Below, piece by piece: positions 6,919 to 13,285 of a stretch of DNA of 39,954 nt. A program made the position numbers and the translations under genes. This stretch comes from a virus: the IMG/VR virus record IMGVR_UViG_3300022658_000326, positions 1 through 39,954 of that record, one strand, 5' to 3'. The notes beneath the pieces were generated by a model. That model made no database searches and was not told where the DNA came from. It saw only the letters and a list, made by a program, of their open reading frames with translations. How positions within the stretch are numbered: position 1 is the stretch's first letter; each line of letters begins with the position of its first letter.

Positions 6919-7397
6919 GCCGCACCTGCCTTGAGGTTGGGCAGGTTGTCCTTGTGGCAGCGGCCTTTGAGGCGCAGGAAGTGTGCCCACAGTTCCATGG
7001 TGTGGCCGGTGCTCTTGCCGAAGGGCACGCCCAGGATGGCATCCAGCAGCACATGGATCTCGCACCAGGTGCGGCGGCTGTCCATGTGGATGACGGTGAT
7101 GGCCGCGTCGTGCAGACCGTCATCCAGGCGGCGCAGATCGGTCAGGTCAAAGGGGAAGCGCTCGCCGTTGTACAGGCCCAGCAGCAAGCGGGCGCAGGTG
7201 CCGCCGCCACCGGTATCGAGCATCGTGCGGGCAGCGTTGTACAGACGCAGAGCGGCGGCTTGCTGCTGCTGGCTGTAGCGGCTGAGGGTTTGTGCGTGTT
7301 GGCGGCTCAGGGCCGTCGCACGCTCCCGGCTGGCTTCGGCCACGTAGTCGTCGTGGCGCTCCTGCCGGAGTTCTTCAAGGGCTTTGTCGGTAAGCAT
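6915..7397 (-). CDS. DUF7673-type protein, first gene of early-left operon
   Basis: A 160-residue protein. I choose the ATG at 7395-7397 because GGAG lies five bases upstream; an in-frame GTG at 7403 has no usable ribosome binding site. The N-terminal third is a charged helix (LEELRQERHDDYVAEASRERA). The core contains GGGGTCARLLLGLYNGERFPFDLTDLR, HDAAITVI and, near the end, LKGRCHKDNLPNL. These phrases match what I remember of the DUF7673 family, which is common in phages and plasmids of Burkholderiales and has no known function. It is the first gene after the operator and promoter region at 7439-7478, so it should be made early. Confidence 0.74.
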   Translation of the reverse strand: MLTDKALEELRQERHDDYVAEASRERATALSRQHAQTLSRYSQQQQAAALRLYNAARTMLDTGGGGTCARLLLGLYNGERFPFDLTDLRRLDDGLHDAAITVIHMDSRRTWCEIHVLLDAILGVPFGKSTGHTMELWAHFLRLKGRCHKDNLPNLKAGAA

Positions 7398-7410
7398 TTC
7401 CACTCCATGG

Positions 7411-7437
7411 CCCGCCTGAAAGTGGCGGGATGGAGCG
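7411..7437 (-). promoter_or_regulatory. Leader hairpin with boxA-like element
   Basis: In the leader of the early-left transcript a boxA-like CGCTCCA (minus strand, 7431-7437) is followed one base later by a perfect 6-bp hairpin, CCCGCC / GGCGGG, with a seven-base loop (7411-7429). The order, boxA then hairpin just inside the first promoter, is that of lambda nut sites. Matching to boxA (CGCTCTTA) is partial, and no N-like arginine-rich protein is recognised. The hairpin also lies about ten bases upstream of the first start codon's ribosome binding site and might instead tune translation. Confidence 0.35.
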
Positions 7438-7438
7438 A

Positions 7439-7467
7439 ATACTAGCGCCGATATTTATTTAATGCAA
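7439..7467 (-). promoter_or_regulatory. Early-left promoter (P_L-like)
   Basis: Read on the minus strand, TTGCAT (7462-7467) and TAGTAT (7439-7444) are separated by 17 bases. This is a plausible sigma-70 promoter aimed at the early-left operon. The first operator-like core (7443-7453) overlaps the -10 box and spacer and the second (7468-7478) abuts the -35 box, so a bound repressor would block it. The -10 box matches the consensus at four of six positions. Confidence 0.5.
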
Positions 7468-7478
7468 TAGGGGCGCTA
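7443..7478. promoter_or_regulatory. Left operator pair (O_L-like)
   Basis: Two 11-bp cores, TAGCGCCGATA (7443-7453) and TAGGGGCGCTA (7468-7478), have centres at 7448 and 7473, exactly 25 bp apart. They match the cores of the right operator array at 8602-8662 and flank the probable P_L promoter. Operator 2 and operator 5 share the extension CTAGGAAT. They are probably bound by the short repressor and the Cro-like protein. Direct binding has not been shown. Confidence 0.65.
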
Positions 7479-7487
7479 GGAATGCTT

Positions 7488-7501
7488 GCAAAATATTTTG
7501 C
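7488..7501. repeat. 14-bp perfect palindrome after the accessory gene
   Basis: GCAAAATATTTTGC is a perfect palindrome between the exported-protein gene (stop at 7527) and the left operators. It could be a protein-binding site or a weak termination element that limits read-through from the repressor transcript into the early-left operon, which runs in the same direction. There is no T-run on the minus-strand transcript, so a canonical terminator is unlikely. Confidence 0.4.
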
Positions 7502-7526
7502 TGGATGTCGTGTTATGGCAGCTTGC

Positions 7527-8135
7527 TCATAGTTGTCGGGTGCTAGTGTCAGCCGTCTGAAGCCAGCTTTTCCTCAATGCCGTTGCTTCAGGTAGATCGA
7601 TGTAGACCTCGCCCGTTTCGATCTTTGTAGTAATCCCGTCAAATTTCACACGCAAGTTCGTCAGCTCCCAAGTGGCGCTTGTTGAGTTGAAGCTCGCTCC
7701 CATTGCGTTCTGCATCAACCGGTTTGAAGTGCTGGTGGGTTGCCCATATTTCTGCGTCAGCTGGCTGAGTGCAAGTTCTTGTGCGGCGGCTCCAGGTGTG
7801 AGGAAGTGAAAGCCGACAAGGTTGCCGTTTATTTCGAGGGGAAAAGCGGTCCAATTTTTGACAATCGGCGGAGCTTCGTCACGGCCAAAAATGATGCGAC
7901 GAACAGGTATCTTGTACCCGTTGAGCGGTCCGGCATCTTGCACGCAAGTTGATCGGGGAATGACGTCATACATCTTGCTTCCAGCTACAACCTTGAATGG
8001 ACACTCACTAAGCGTTAGAGGTTTGCCAAGTTCAAAGCCAAATACACTGTTCTGTGCATTGCTGGCGAGCGCTGTTAGGCACAGCACCATAGAAGTTGTG
8101 GCTATCCGAAAAGTAGGCCAGATGTTGTTTGTCAT
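7527..8135 (-). CDS. Exported accessory protein in the lambda rex position
   Basis: A 202-residue protein starting at the ATG at 8133-8135 (GAG nine bases upstream). Residues 1-28 form a signal peptide: a short polar start, a hydrophobic core (TTSMVLCLTALA) and a probable cleavage after ASNA. The mature part begins with a VFGFELGKPLTLSECPF phrase and is beta-rich with two or three Cys. I do not recognise the family. The gene lies 42 bases after the repressor on the same strand and before the left operators, where lambda has rexAB, so it is probably expressed from the prophage. Sampled GC is near 47%, lower than the phage average of about 60%, which suggests separate acquisition. Confidence 0.72.
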   Translation of the reverse strand: MTNNIWPTFRIATTSMVLCLTALASNAQNSVFGFELGKPLTLSECPFKVVAGSKMYDVIPRSTCVQDAGPLNGYKIPVRRIIFGRDEAPPIVKNWTAFPLEINGNLVGFHFLTPGAAAQELALSQLTQKYGQPTSTSNRLMQNAMGASFNSTSATWELTNLRVKFDGITTKIETGEVYIDLPEATALRKSWLQTADTSTRQL

Positions 8136-8177
8136 ATCAATCTCGGCTGTAGGCAAGGTAAAGTTTGAAGGGGAGCT

Positions 8178-8591
8178 TCAGCTGTACGTGCCGTTTGCTT
8201 TAAGCGCTTGCTCCAGCGCTTCAATTTCGTCTTGCATTCGCACCTGTGCTTTGAAGCGAAGGGCGGGCGGCAGTGCTTCGTAGCGCTCGCGGTCTACAAG
8301 TTCAAATGGCCAACTGGACTCCAACGCCGCCAGGCGGGGGCTGAAGTCCGAGATCATGCAGTTGAGGCCCTTGGCGAAACCCTTGGCGGCCTTGAGGCTC
8401 AAGGCGGTATGTCCACTTAGAAAGAAGCCCACTACGGCTTGACCACCAATGCCAAATTCGGCGCCAAAGGCCCCTTGCGTGTGTAACTTGACGGCCTTCC
8501 GACTCTCATAGGTGGAATCCCATATTTCCTTTAACCGACGTGCCTCCTCCCGGTGTTCGTCAGTGACCTTCCCTCGTTTGCTATCTGTCAT
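8178..8591 (-). CDS. Short CI-type repressor without peptidase domain
   Basis: A 137-residue protein with an N-terminal helix-turn-helix region. The stretch EEARRLKEIWDSTYESRK is the usual lead helix of LexA/CI-type repressors in Burkholderiales phages, and TQGAFGAEFGIGGQAVVGFFLSGHTALSLKAAKGFAKGL (residues about 38-76) is the HTH and its support helix, followed by ISDFSPRLAAL. Normally an S24 auto-cleavage domain of about 120 residues follows. Here the protein ends in a short acidic helix with no Ser-Lys catalytic pattern. It is divergent from the Cro-like gene across three operators, as expected for an immunity repressor. How it is inactivated on induction is not obvious from this region. 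Confidence 0.78.
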   Translation of the reverse strand: MTDSKRGKVTDEHREEARRLKEIWDSTYESRKAVKLHTQGAFGAEFGIGGQAVVGFFLSGHTALSLKAAKGFAKGLNCMISDFSPRLAALESSWPFELVDRERYEALPPALRFKAQVRMQDEIEALEQALKANGTYS

Positions 8592-8601
8592 GGTGCAACG
8601 T

Positions 8602-8662
8602 TAGCGGCGCTAGTAATCATTGCAACTAGCGGCGATATTGATGTATATTCCTAGTGCCACTA
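8602..8662. promoter_or_regulatory. Right operator array of three sites (O_R-like)
   Basis: Three 11-bp cores lie between the repressor and the Cro-like gene: TAGCGGCGCTA (8602-8612), TAGCGGCGATA (8627-8637) and TAGTGCCACTA (8652-8662). Their centres are at 8607, 8632 and 8657, so the spacing is exactly 25 bp twice. The first and last are perfect inverted repeats around one base; the second has one mismatch. The layout copies lambda O_R1-O_R3 in number and place, with a different spacing and sequence. Confidence 0.72.
8620..8649 (+). promoter_or_regulatory. Early-right promoter (P_R-like)
   Basis: TTGCAA (8620-8625) and TATATT (8644-8649) are separated by 18 bases and point toward the Cro-like gene. 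The middle operator core (8627-8637) lies within the spacer, so repressor binding would occlude polymerase. The right-hand operator overlaps the start region and the AGGA ribosome binding site candidate (8662-8665). Confidence 0.55.
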
Positions 8663-8675
8663 GGAATTTCATGCA

Positions 8676-8942
8676 ATGAACACCATCAAATCCATCCGAA
8701 CCCGCCTTGGCATCACCCAGGCCGCCCTGGCCGAGGGTATCGGTTGCACACAGGGCAATGTGGGGCATTACGAAAACAAGGGACAGACCATCCCCCCTGA
8801 CGTTGCCAAGCGCCTGATTGCCTTTGCTGCTCAGCGTGGCATGGCGCTCACGTATGACGATGTTTATGGGCCCATTGAAGCCCCTGCCACCGCCGAATGC
8901 GCGCAGGCAGCTGCTGAAAACGTAGCAGCCCAAGGTGCCTGA
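8676..8942 (+). CDS. Cro-like / XRE-family helix-turn-helix regulator
   Basis: An 88-residue protein with an XRE-type helix-turn-helix: TIKSIRTRLGITQAALAEGIGCTQGNVGHYENKGQTIPPDVAKRLI (residues 3-48). The rest is a helical extension that ends in an Ala-rich tail. It is the first gene rightward of the three operators and divergent from the repressor, the usual place of cro. The start ATG at 8676 is preceded by AGGA inside the last operator; a nearer ATG at 8671 is followed by a stop. It probably represses the early promoters during lytic growth. Cro and DnaT/YdaS-type regulators look alike at this length, so the exact subfamily is uncertain. Confidence 0.75.
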   Translation: MNTIKSIRTRLGITQAALAEGIGCTQGNVGHYENKGQTIPPDVAKRLIAFAAQRGMALTYDDVYGPIEAPATAECAQAAAENVAAQGA

Positions 8943-8967
8943 CTCAGCCTCGGCACCATGATTTTTC

Positions 8968-9076
8968 GCACCCACCGCCACACAAACCGGCCAGCCAGTC
9001 CCGGTGGTTTCCTCCCTGCTGCCTGTGCGGCCCGCGTGACAGCGGGTCGTGCCTGGTGCGCCGGGGCGGTGGGTGC
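8968..9076 (+). ncRNA. Candidate structured RNA with outer stem and two inner hairpins
   Basis: An outer perfect 12-bp inverted repeat pairs 8968-8979 (GCACCCACCGCC) with 9065-9076 (GGCGGTGGGTGC). Inside it, AAACC (8984-8988) pairs with GGTTT (9006-9010) and CGGCCCGC (9028-9035) pairs with GCGGGTCG (9042-9049, one G-U pair) around a 6-base loop. The 3' arm of the outer stem is followed directly by TTTTTCTT. The form, a closed outer stem with inner hairpins and a U-run, fits a small transcript about 110 bases long with its own terminator, or a leader element. No known RNA family recognised. Confidence 0.4.
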
Positions 9077-9092
9077 TTTTTCTTGCTCGGGT

Positions 9093-9122
9093 GATTTGCA
9101 TGGTGCAAATCGTCCTTTTTTT
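9093..9122 (+). terminator. Hairpin with T-run in early-right leader
   Basis: A perfect 8-bp inverted repeat GATTTGCA / TGCAAATC (9093-9100, 9104-9111) with a 3-base loop is followed by GTCC and seven T (9116-9122). This looks like a Rho-independent terminator, weak because the stem is AT-rich and the T-run begins four bases after it. It would end or attenuate transcription after the Cro-like gene, comparable in place to lambda tR1. Confidence 0.5.
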
Positions 9123-9168
9123 GTCCCGGTGAGCCACACAACAGCTCTCAACAAAGTTGCGAGGTCGT

Positions 9169-9540
9169 ATGAACCAAGTTTCTCTCCCCGTTGAAATCCG
9201 CCCTGAAGAGGTTGCGCGCAAACAGTCGCTGGGCGATGCGCTGCAGATGTGCGCCGAGCTGGCGGGATTCAGTTTGGACAAGGAATTGCAACAGCGGCTG
9301 GGGGTAGACAAGGCGCAATTCAGCCGGTGGACGTCAGGCACCGAGGGAATCGTGTGGCCCAAGTTTGTGAAGCTGATGGACACCTGCGGCAACGACGCCC
9401 CGTTGATGTGGATGCTGCACCAGCGAGGGTATGACTTGCATTCGATGCGCAAGCTGGAGAGCGAGACTGAAAAGGTCAACCGGCAGCTGCGGGAAGAAAA
9501 CGCCGCCCTGCGCCGCGTCTTGATGGGGGGTGCCAAGTGA
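9169..9540 (+). CDS. Helix-turn-helix and coiled-coil regulator, CII position
   Basis: A 123-residue protein starting at the ATG at 9169 (GAGG four bases upstream); an earlier in-frame codon at 9157 lacks such a site. Residues about 20-60 give an HTH-like region (LGDALQMCAELAGFSLDKEL ... GVDKAQFSRWTSGTEGIVWPKF), and the last 30 residues form a heptad-rich helix (MRKLESETEKVNRQLREENAALRRVL), a probable leucine-zipper dimerisation segment. It sits after the Cro-like gene and the terminator-like hairpin, the place lambda uses for cII, so it may activate lysogeny promoters. Function is inferred from position only. Confidence 0.62.
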   Translation: MNQVSLPVEIRPEEVARKQSLGDALQMCAELAGFSLDKELQQRLGVDKAQFSRWTSGTEGIVWPKFVKLMDTCGNDAPLMWMLHQRGYDLHSMRKLESETEKVNRQLREENAALRRVLMGGAK

Positions 9541-9824
9541 GCACCACCAAGCAACGCGGACGCCCGGCCGGAGCCAAACGGGCAGCGCTTTCAGCCTGGG
9601 CCAGCGGCAACGGGCAGTTCACCATGGGGCAGCTGGCACGCGGGCTGAATTGGTCACTGCGCGATGCCAACGACACGATCCGACGCGCGATCGAGCGCGA
9701 GGAATTGAAGCGGGCAGGAAGCATGCCCCAGCCCGGCTGCAAACGACCAGTGGCCGTTTATGCGCGGGTGGATTCCCGGCCAGCGCAGACGCTTGGCAAC
9801 GTCCTCAACGCCTGGGTGAGGTAA
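9537..9824 (+). CDS. Small winged-helix-like DNA-binding protein
   Basis: A 95-residue protein starting with GTG at 9537, which overlaps the previous stop (GTGA). The N-terminus is basic (KQRGRPAGAKRA), and the body FTMGQLARGLNWSLRDANDTIRRAIEREELKRAG has the helix-turn-helix-helix pattern of a winged helix, ending in RPVAVYARV, a typical wing strand. In other phages a short wHTH protein often precedes the primase-helicase. It may load or regulate replication. Position next to the primase-helicase supports this, but no partner is shown. Confidence 0.6.
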   Translation: MSTTKQRGRPAGAKRAALSAWASGNGQFTMGQLARGLNWSLRDANDTIRRAIEREELKRAGSMPQPGCKRPVAVYARVDSRPAQTLGNVLNAWVR

Positions 9825-9833
9825 GCCAGGCTC

Positions 9834-12266
9834 ATGAGCAATCCACAAATGCCGGTGGTGCAGCCACCGGTTTGGGACAACATCCCCGCCGATCTGGCGG
9901 TGCGCCAGCAATGGCTGCTCTGGAAGTTCGAGGCCAAAGAAGGCCAAGTCAAACCGGGCAAGATTCCCTACTACGTCATGGGTGGTCGTCGCACGGGTGG
10001 CCAGGGTGATGATCGGGACCGGCAGCGGCTCGCCACTTTGGCAGTGGTGCGTAGGGCGTATGAGCGTGGTGGGTGGTCGGGCATCGGCTTTGCCTTCCTG
10101 CCTGACGATGGCCTGATTGGTATCGATATCGATGGCGCGATCGACCCGGAGACGGGCGCAGTCACCGACCGGTGCGCCAACATCATCAAGGCCTGCGCGT
10201 CATTCACCGAATACTCGCCCAGCGGCAAGGGCGTGCACATCATCGTCCAGGGTACGACTGAGACGAACAAGAGCAACGACATCGGCCTGGAAGTGTTCTG
10301 CGGCTGTCAGTTTTTCACGTTCACTGCTAACCGCTACCCGGACACGGTGGCGGACGTAGTGCCGATTGATGAAGGCGTCCTTAAGCGCCTGCACACCACC
10401 ATCAACGACGCCAAGGAAGCCGCTCGCAACAAGGCGCGAGCGCAAACGGCACCACCTCCCGCGTCAGCACCCGCCGCGCAGCCAGACTCTTCGGGCTCCG
10501 ACGATTTCAAGAAGGTGAACGAAGCGGCCATGGGGGCGCTGCAAGTGTGGGTGCCGTCACTGTTTCCATCCGCCATTCCTAAGAATGGCTCTGCAGGGTC
10601 AGGCTACCGAGTCACCAGCAAGTCGCTCAATCGGCAGCTGCAGGAGGATTTGTCCATCATGCCCGAGGGCATCGTTGACTTCGGTGTTGCCGACATGGGC
10701 GATGCCAAGCAAGGTCGACGCACGCCGATTGACCTAGTGATGGAGTGGCTGCCAACGGCCAAGCCGAAGGATGCACTGCACTGGCTGGCGCAGCGGATCG
10801 GCTTGCCACTCAGTGAGCCACCGAAGCGGCAAAAACCACCGCGCGCGAACGCTCCCGCTCCCGCTGGGGGGGATACTCGCGCGGGTGGCTCTGGTGGTGA
10901 TGGTGGTAACGGTGGTGAACCACCGGACACGGGCGATGGCGAGGAATACGTCGATGTCCTGGCGCACCTGGTCAAACACCGTAGCCGTCCAATGGACTGC
11001 CGGGAAAACGTCATGTACTGCCTGCAGCTCGATCCTGAGTTGAAAGAGCTGGTGAAGCAAAACGACTTCACCCACCTCATCGAGCGCAGTCGCACCACGC
11101 CCTGGGGCCATCCAGCCGGGGAGTGGAATGAGGAAGATGACCTCATGCTGGGTGAGTACCTGTTGCGCAATTACGGCATGCCGGTGAAGGCCACAAGCAC
11201 ATTGCGTAACGGTGTACTGATGGCCGCGCGATCGGCCAAATACAACCCAGTGCTGGACCTGATTCACTCCGAGCCTTGGGACGGCATTGCGCGCCTGGAG
11301 CACTGGATCAGCGATGTGTATGAGGTTGAAGAGCGGCCGTATACCAAGCTGATCGGCAAGTGCTTCATCATGGGCTTGGTTAACCGTGCCCTGCACCCCG
11401 GCTGCAAGTTCGACTACATGCTCATCATCAAAGGTGAGCAGGGCTTGAAGAAGTCCACTGCCTTCCGGGCCTTGGCCTATCCCTTCTTCACTGATAACGC
11501 GATCCGCATGGGCGACAAAGATTCGCTCATGGCCATGCAGCTGGTATGGATCGCTGAGTCCGCTGAGCTGGAGTCGCTCAACAAGTCCGAGACCACCCAG
11601 ATCAAGCAGTTTCTGTCGGCGCAGGAAGACATGTTCCGACCTCCGTATGGGTCTCAGCTCATTCGGGCGAAGCGTCACTCGGTCAACGTGGGTACGACCA
11701 ACGCGGACACCTTCTTGAAAGACGCCACCGGTGATCGGCGCTTTTGGCCGCTGGAAGTGCATGTGGTCAATGAGGACACGCTTAAGGGCATGCGGCTGCA
11801 GCTGTTTGCCGAAGCCCTGCACCGGCTTGAAAAGGGTGAACGCTACTGGCCAACCAAGGAAGAAGAGCGCGAGCTGGTCTTCCCCGAGCAAGAGCCTTTC
11901 AAGCGCACCGACACGTGGGAGGACAAGATCGACACCTACGTGAACTCGGATGCCACGCCACTGGATGATCCGATGGCCATGCCCAACTGCAAGCGCGACT
12001 TCTTCACCACGGTGGAGATTTACGAGCGGGCATTGGGTATCAAGATGGACCGGATCGATGGCGCGGGCAACATGGATACCCGCATTGGCAATGCCATGCG
12101 TGCCCTGGCCTTCGATCGGCACCGTGAGACAAGCGGTAAGCGACGTCGCGGCTTTAAGCGCCGTCCCCCGCCACCCCCACCGGCAGCGCCTCAATCCGCG
12201 CCTGTGGCCCCCGTATCGGCCCACGTTGGGCCTTCAGTGAGCGAGGACGATGACCTCCCGCTGTAA
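9834..12266 (+). CDS. Primase-helicase with VapE-type SF3 domain
   Basis: An 810-residue replication protein. The N-terminal part (residues about 10-200) resembles an AEP-type primase/polymerase: WLLWKFEAKEGQVKPGKIPYY, IGFAFLPDDGLIGIDIDGAID (catalytic Asp pair near residues 97-99) and SPSGKGVHIIV. The middle is a low-complexity Gly/Pro linker (about 335-370). The C-terminal half is a virulence-E/SF3 helicase: Walker A-like IKGEQGLKKSTAFRAL near residue 533, a Walker B strand MQLVWIAESAELE, and VGTTNADTFLKDATGDRRFWPL with the arginine finger. The Pro-rich C-tail ends near 12266. It probably unwinds and primes at the phage origin, which may be the repeat field that follows. Confidence 0.88.
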   Translation: MSNPQMPVVQPPVWDNIPADLAVRQQWLLWKFEAKEGQVKPGKIPYYVMGGRRTGGQGDDRDRQRLATLAVVRRAYERGGWSGIGFAFLPDDGLIGIDIDGAIDPETGAVTDRCANIIKACASFTEYSPSGKGVHIIVQGTTETNKSNDIGLEVFCGCQFFTFTANRYPDTVADVVPIDEGVLKRLHTTINDAKEAARNKARAQTAPPPASAPAAQPDSSGSDDFKKVNEAAMGALQVWVPSLFPSAIPKNGSAGSGYRVTSKSLNRQLQEDLSIMPEGIVDFGVADMGDAKQGRRTPIDLVMEWLPTAKPKDALHWLAQRIGLPLSEPPKRQKPPRANAPAPAGGDTRAGGSGGDGGNGGEPPDTGDGEEYVDVLAHLVKHRSRPMDCRENVMYCLQLDPELKELVKQNDFTHLIERSRTTPWGHPAGEWNEEDDLMLGEYLLRNYGMPVKATSTLRNGVLMAARSAKYNPVLDLIHSEPWDGIARLEHWISDVYEVEERPYTKLIGKCFIMGLVNRALHPGCKFDYMLIIKGEQGLKKSTAFRALAYPFFTDNAIRMGDKDSLMAMQLVWIAESAELESLNKSETTQIKQFLSAQEDMFRPPYGSQLIRAKRHSVNVGTTNADTFLKDATGDRRFWPLEVHVVNEDTLKGMRLQLFAEALHRLEKGERYWPTKEEERELVFPEQEPFKRTDTWEDKIDTYVNSDATPLDDPMAMPNCKRDFFTTVEIYERALGIKMDRIDGAGNMDTRIGNAMRALAFDRHRETSGKRRRGFKRRPPPPPPAAPQSAPVAPVSAHVGPSVSEDDDLPL

Positions 12267-12650
12267 CCCCTTTTCTCGCAAGTCAAAGGCTTGTAGTGGC
12301 GTCTGGACGCCATGCTGGCTGGTCACGCCCCGACTCCATGTCGGTCCTGTCGCCGCCGCCGTCCATCCCGTCCACCTCACGTCCACCGGGGGTGGACGTT
12401 GCAAGCCTTTGATTTTGTTAAAGAAAAGGCGATCCGTCCACCCGTCCACCCTTGGCCCCCCTGCGTACATACGTATGCACACACGCAGACACGTGGGGGC
12501 GCGTGTCTGCGCGCGCACGCACGGGCGCAGCTTACCCACACACATGTGGTCGGGTTGGACCGGTGGACGGATTGAGTATTCATGCGGGGTTGCGACGTCC
12601 ACCCTCTGTCCATACCCCGTCCACCTCATCACTTTTTGCGGAGTTTGACC
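12267..12650. repeat. GTCCACC repeat field, candidate replication origin
   Basis: A 384-base non-coding gap after the primase-helicase. Exact GTCCACC occurs at 12370, 12381, 12436, 12444, 12597 and 12619, with inverted GGTGGAC at 12391 and 12562 and near copies at 12361, 12554 and 12608. CCCGTCCACCTCA is repeated at 12368 and 12617. Other structure: an 11-bp inverted repeat, TCAAAGGCTTG (12283-12293) with 12402-12412; a 7-bp inverted repeat at 12297-12312; palindrome CATACGTATG at 12468-12477; and a perfect 10-bp stem, CGCAGACACG (12484-12493) with 12502-12511. Between them lies alternating purine-pyrimidine DNA. Dense iterons next to a replication gene suggest an origin. Confidence 0.5.
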
Positions 12651-12947
12651 ATGAGCCAACAGCCAAGCCAGGCGGGAGCGAAGTTCGATCTTCGGCAGCA
12701 AATGCCCGAAACCGCCAAATGGGTCGAAACCAAGCGGCAGGAATTGGGCAAAGACCACGTGAATGACTGCATTCGGCGGGCCATGAAGGGTGAGCCGGGT
12801 CTGTTTTACGCCATGGAGCGCGGTCATGTGCTCGGCACGCCATTCCCTGGCGACCACCCGGTGGCCGATTACCAAAAATATGCGATCACCATGGGCTGCA
12901 CGTTCGCGGGCTTCATCGCCGATCCGGTGAAAGGTGCTGCAGCATGA
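12651..12947 (+). CDS. Conserved hypothetical phage protein
   Basis: A 98-residue protein starting at the ATG at 12651, eight bases after GGAG; an in-frame ATG at 12582 would add shadow sequence from the repeat field. The N-terminus is helical (MSQQPSQAGAKFDLRQQMPE), then comes TAKWVETKRQELGKDHVNDCIRRAMKGEPGLFYAMERGHVLGTPF, ending with AITMGCTFAGFIADP. The GHVLGTPF phrase recurs in small phage proteins located before an antiterminator gene. It overlaps the next gene by four bases (ATGA at 12944). Function unknown. Confidence 0.68.
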   Translation: MSQQPSQAGAKFDLRQQMPETAKWVETKRQELGKDHVNDCIRRAMKGEPGLFYAMERGHVLGTPFPGDHPVADYQKYAITMGCTFAGFIADPVKGAAA

Positions 12948-13285
12948 TCCTTTGGGTTGATCAGCAGCTCATCCGCTGGGGCCAATGGCTCCAGACCGGA
13001 CGCGGCCTTGGCAGCGCGGGTCTGACCGCCAACTGGGAAATCGTGGGGCGCAGCAATGTGCGCTCGGCGGTGATTCCGGTGAAAGACATCGAATGCAGCC
13101 GCACCCATGATTGGGTGGCCACGTTGCCCGAAGCTGACCAGGTGCTGCTATACCGCGCCTACTGCACGCCCAAGACCGCGCGGCAAAACGCCGTGATCCT
13201 GGGTTGCAGCCTGCGCACCATGTACGCACGTCTGCACCGCCTGCATGTTGAGTACGCCCGTGGGCGTGAAGAGCGTGCAAAATGA
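12944..13285 (+). CDS. Q-like antiterminator family protein
   Basis: A 113-residue protein. The N-terminus QLIRWGQWLQTGRGLGSAGLTANWEI matches the phage antitermination Q-like / RinA-type pattern, and the C-terminal half (ADQVLLYRAYCTPKTARQNAVILGCSLRTMYARLHRLHV) is a sigma-region-4-like helix-turn-helix. In lambda-type phages such proteins act on the late promoter and allow transcription of the late genes. It is the last gene before the late block and overlaps the previous gene by four bases. A late promoter or qut site has not been identified with certainty; the short gap at 13286-13358 is the likely place. Confidence 0.7.
   Translation: MILWVDQQLIRWGQWLQTGRGLGSAGLTANWEIVGRSNVRSAVIPVKDIECSRTHDWVATLPEADQVLLYRAYCTPKTARQNAVILGCSLRTMYARLHRLHVEYARGREERAK

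Larger units (their letters stand above)
8943..9168 (+). other. Non-coding stretch after the Cro-like gene
   Basis: The 226 bases between the Cro-like gene and the next gene carry no convincing open frame. They contain the structured element at 8968-9076 and the terminator-like hairpin at 9093-9122. A minus-strand frame crossing this region (8610-9554) is a shadow of the flanking genes. A ribosome binding site (GAGG) for the next gene sits at the right edge. Confidence 0.6.

Noticed and set aside
7488-7501. The 14-bp palindrome as a sixth operator
   Set aside because: It does not contain the TAGYGSCRCTA core and its centre does not follow the 25-bp phase of the left pair.
8610-9554. A 314-residue minus-strand frame through the Cro-like gene and the structured region
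   Set aside because: Crosses three operators, a terminator-like hairpin and two convincing plus-strand genes; the protein is not family-like.
10734-12224. A 496-residue open frame on the minus strand
   Set aside because: It is the exact antisense of the primase-helicase gene, has no known motif and no ribosome binding site; GC-rich DNA creates such frames.
12250-12648. A plus-strand frame through the GTCCACC field
   Set aside because: Repeat-derived Pro/His/Thr/Arg-rich sequence with no start signal; the region is better explained as a repeat field.
12267-12650. The GTCCACC repeats as a CRISPR array
   Set aside because: Repeats are seven bases long, in both directions and irregularly spaced; no spacers or cas genes.
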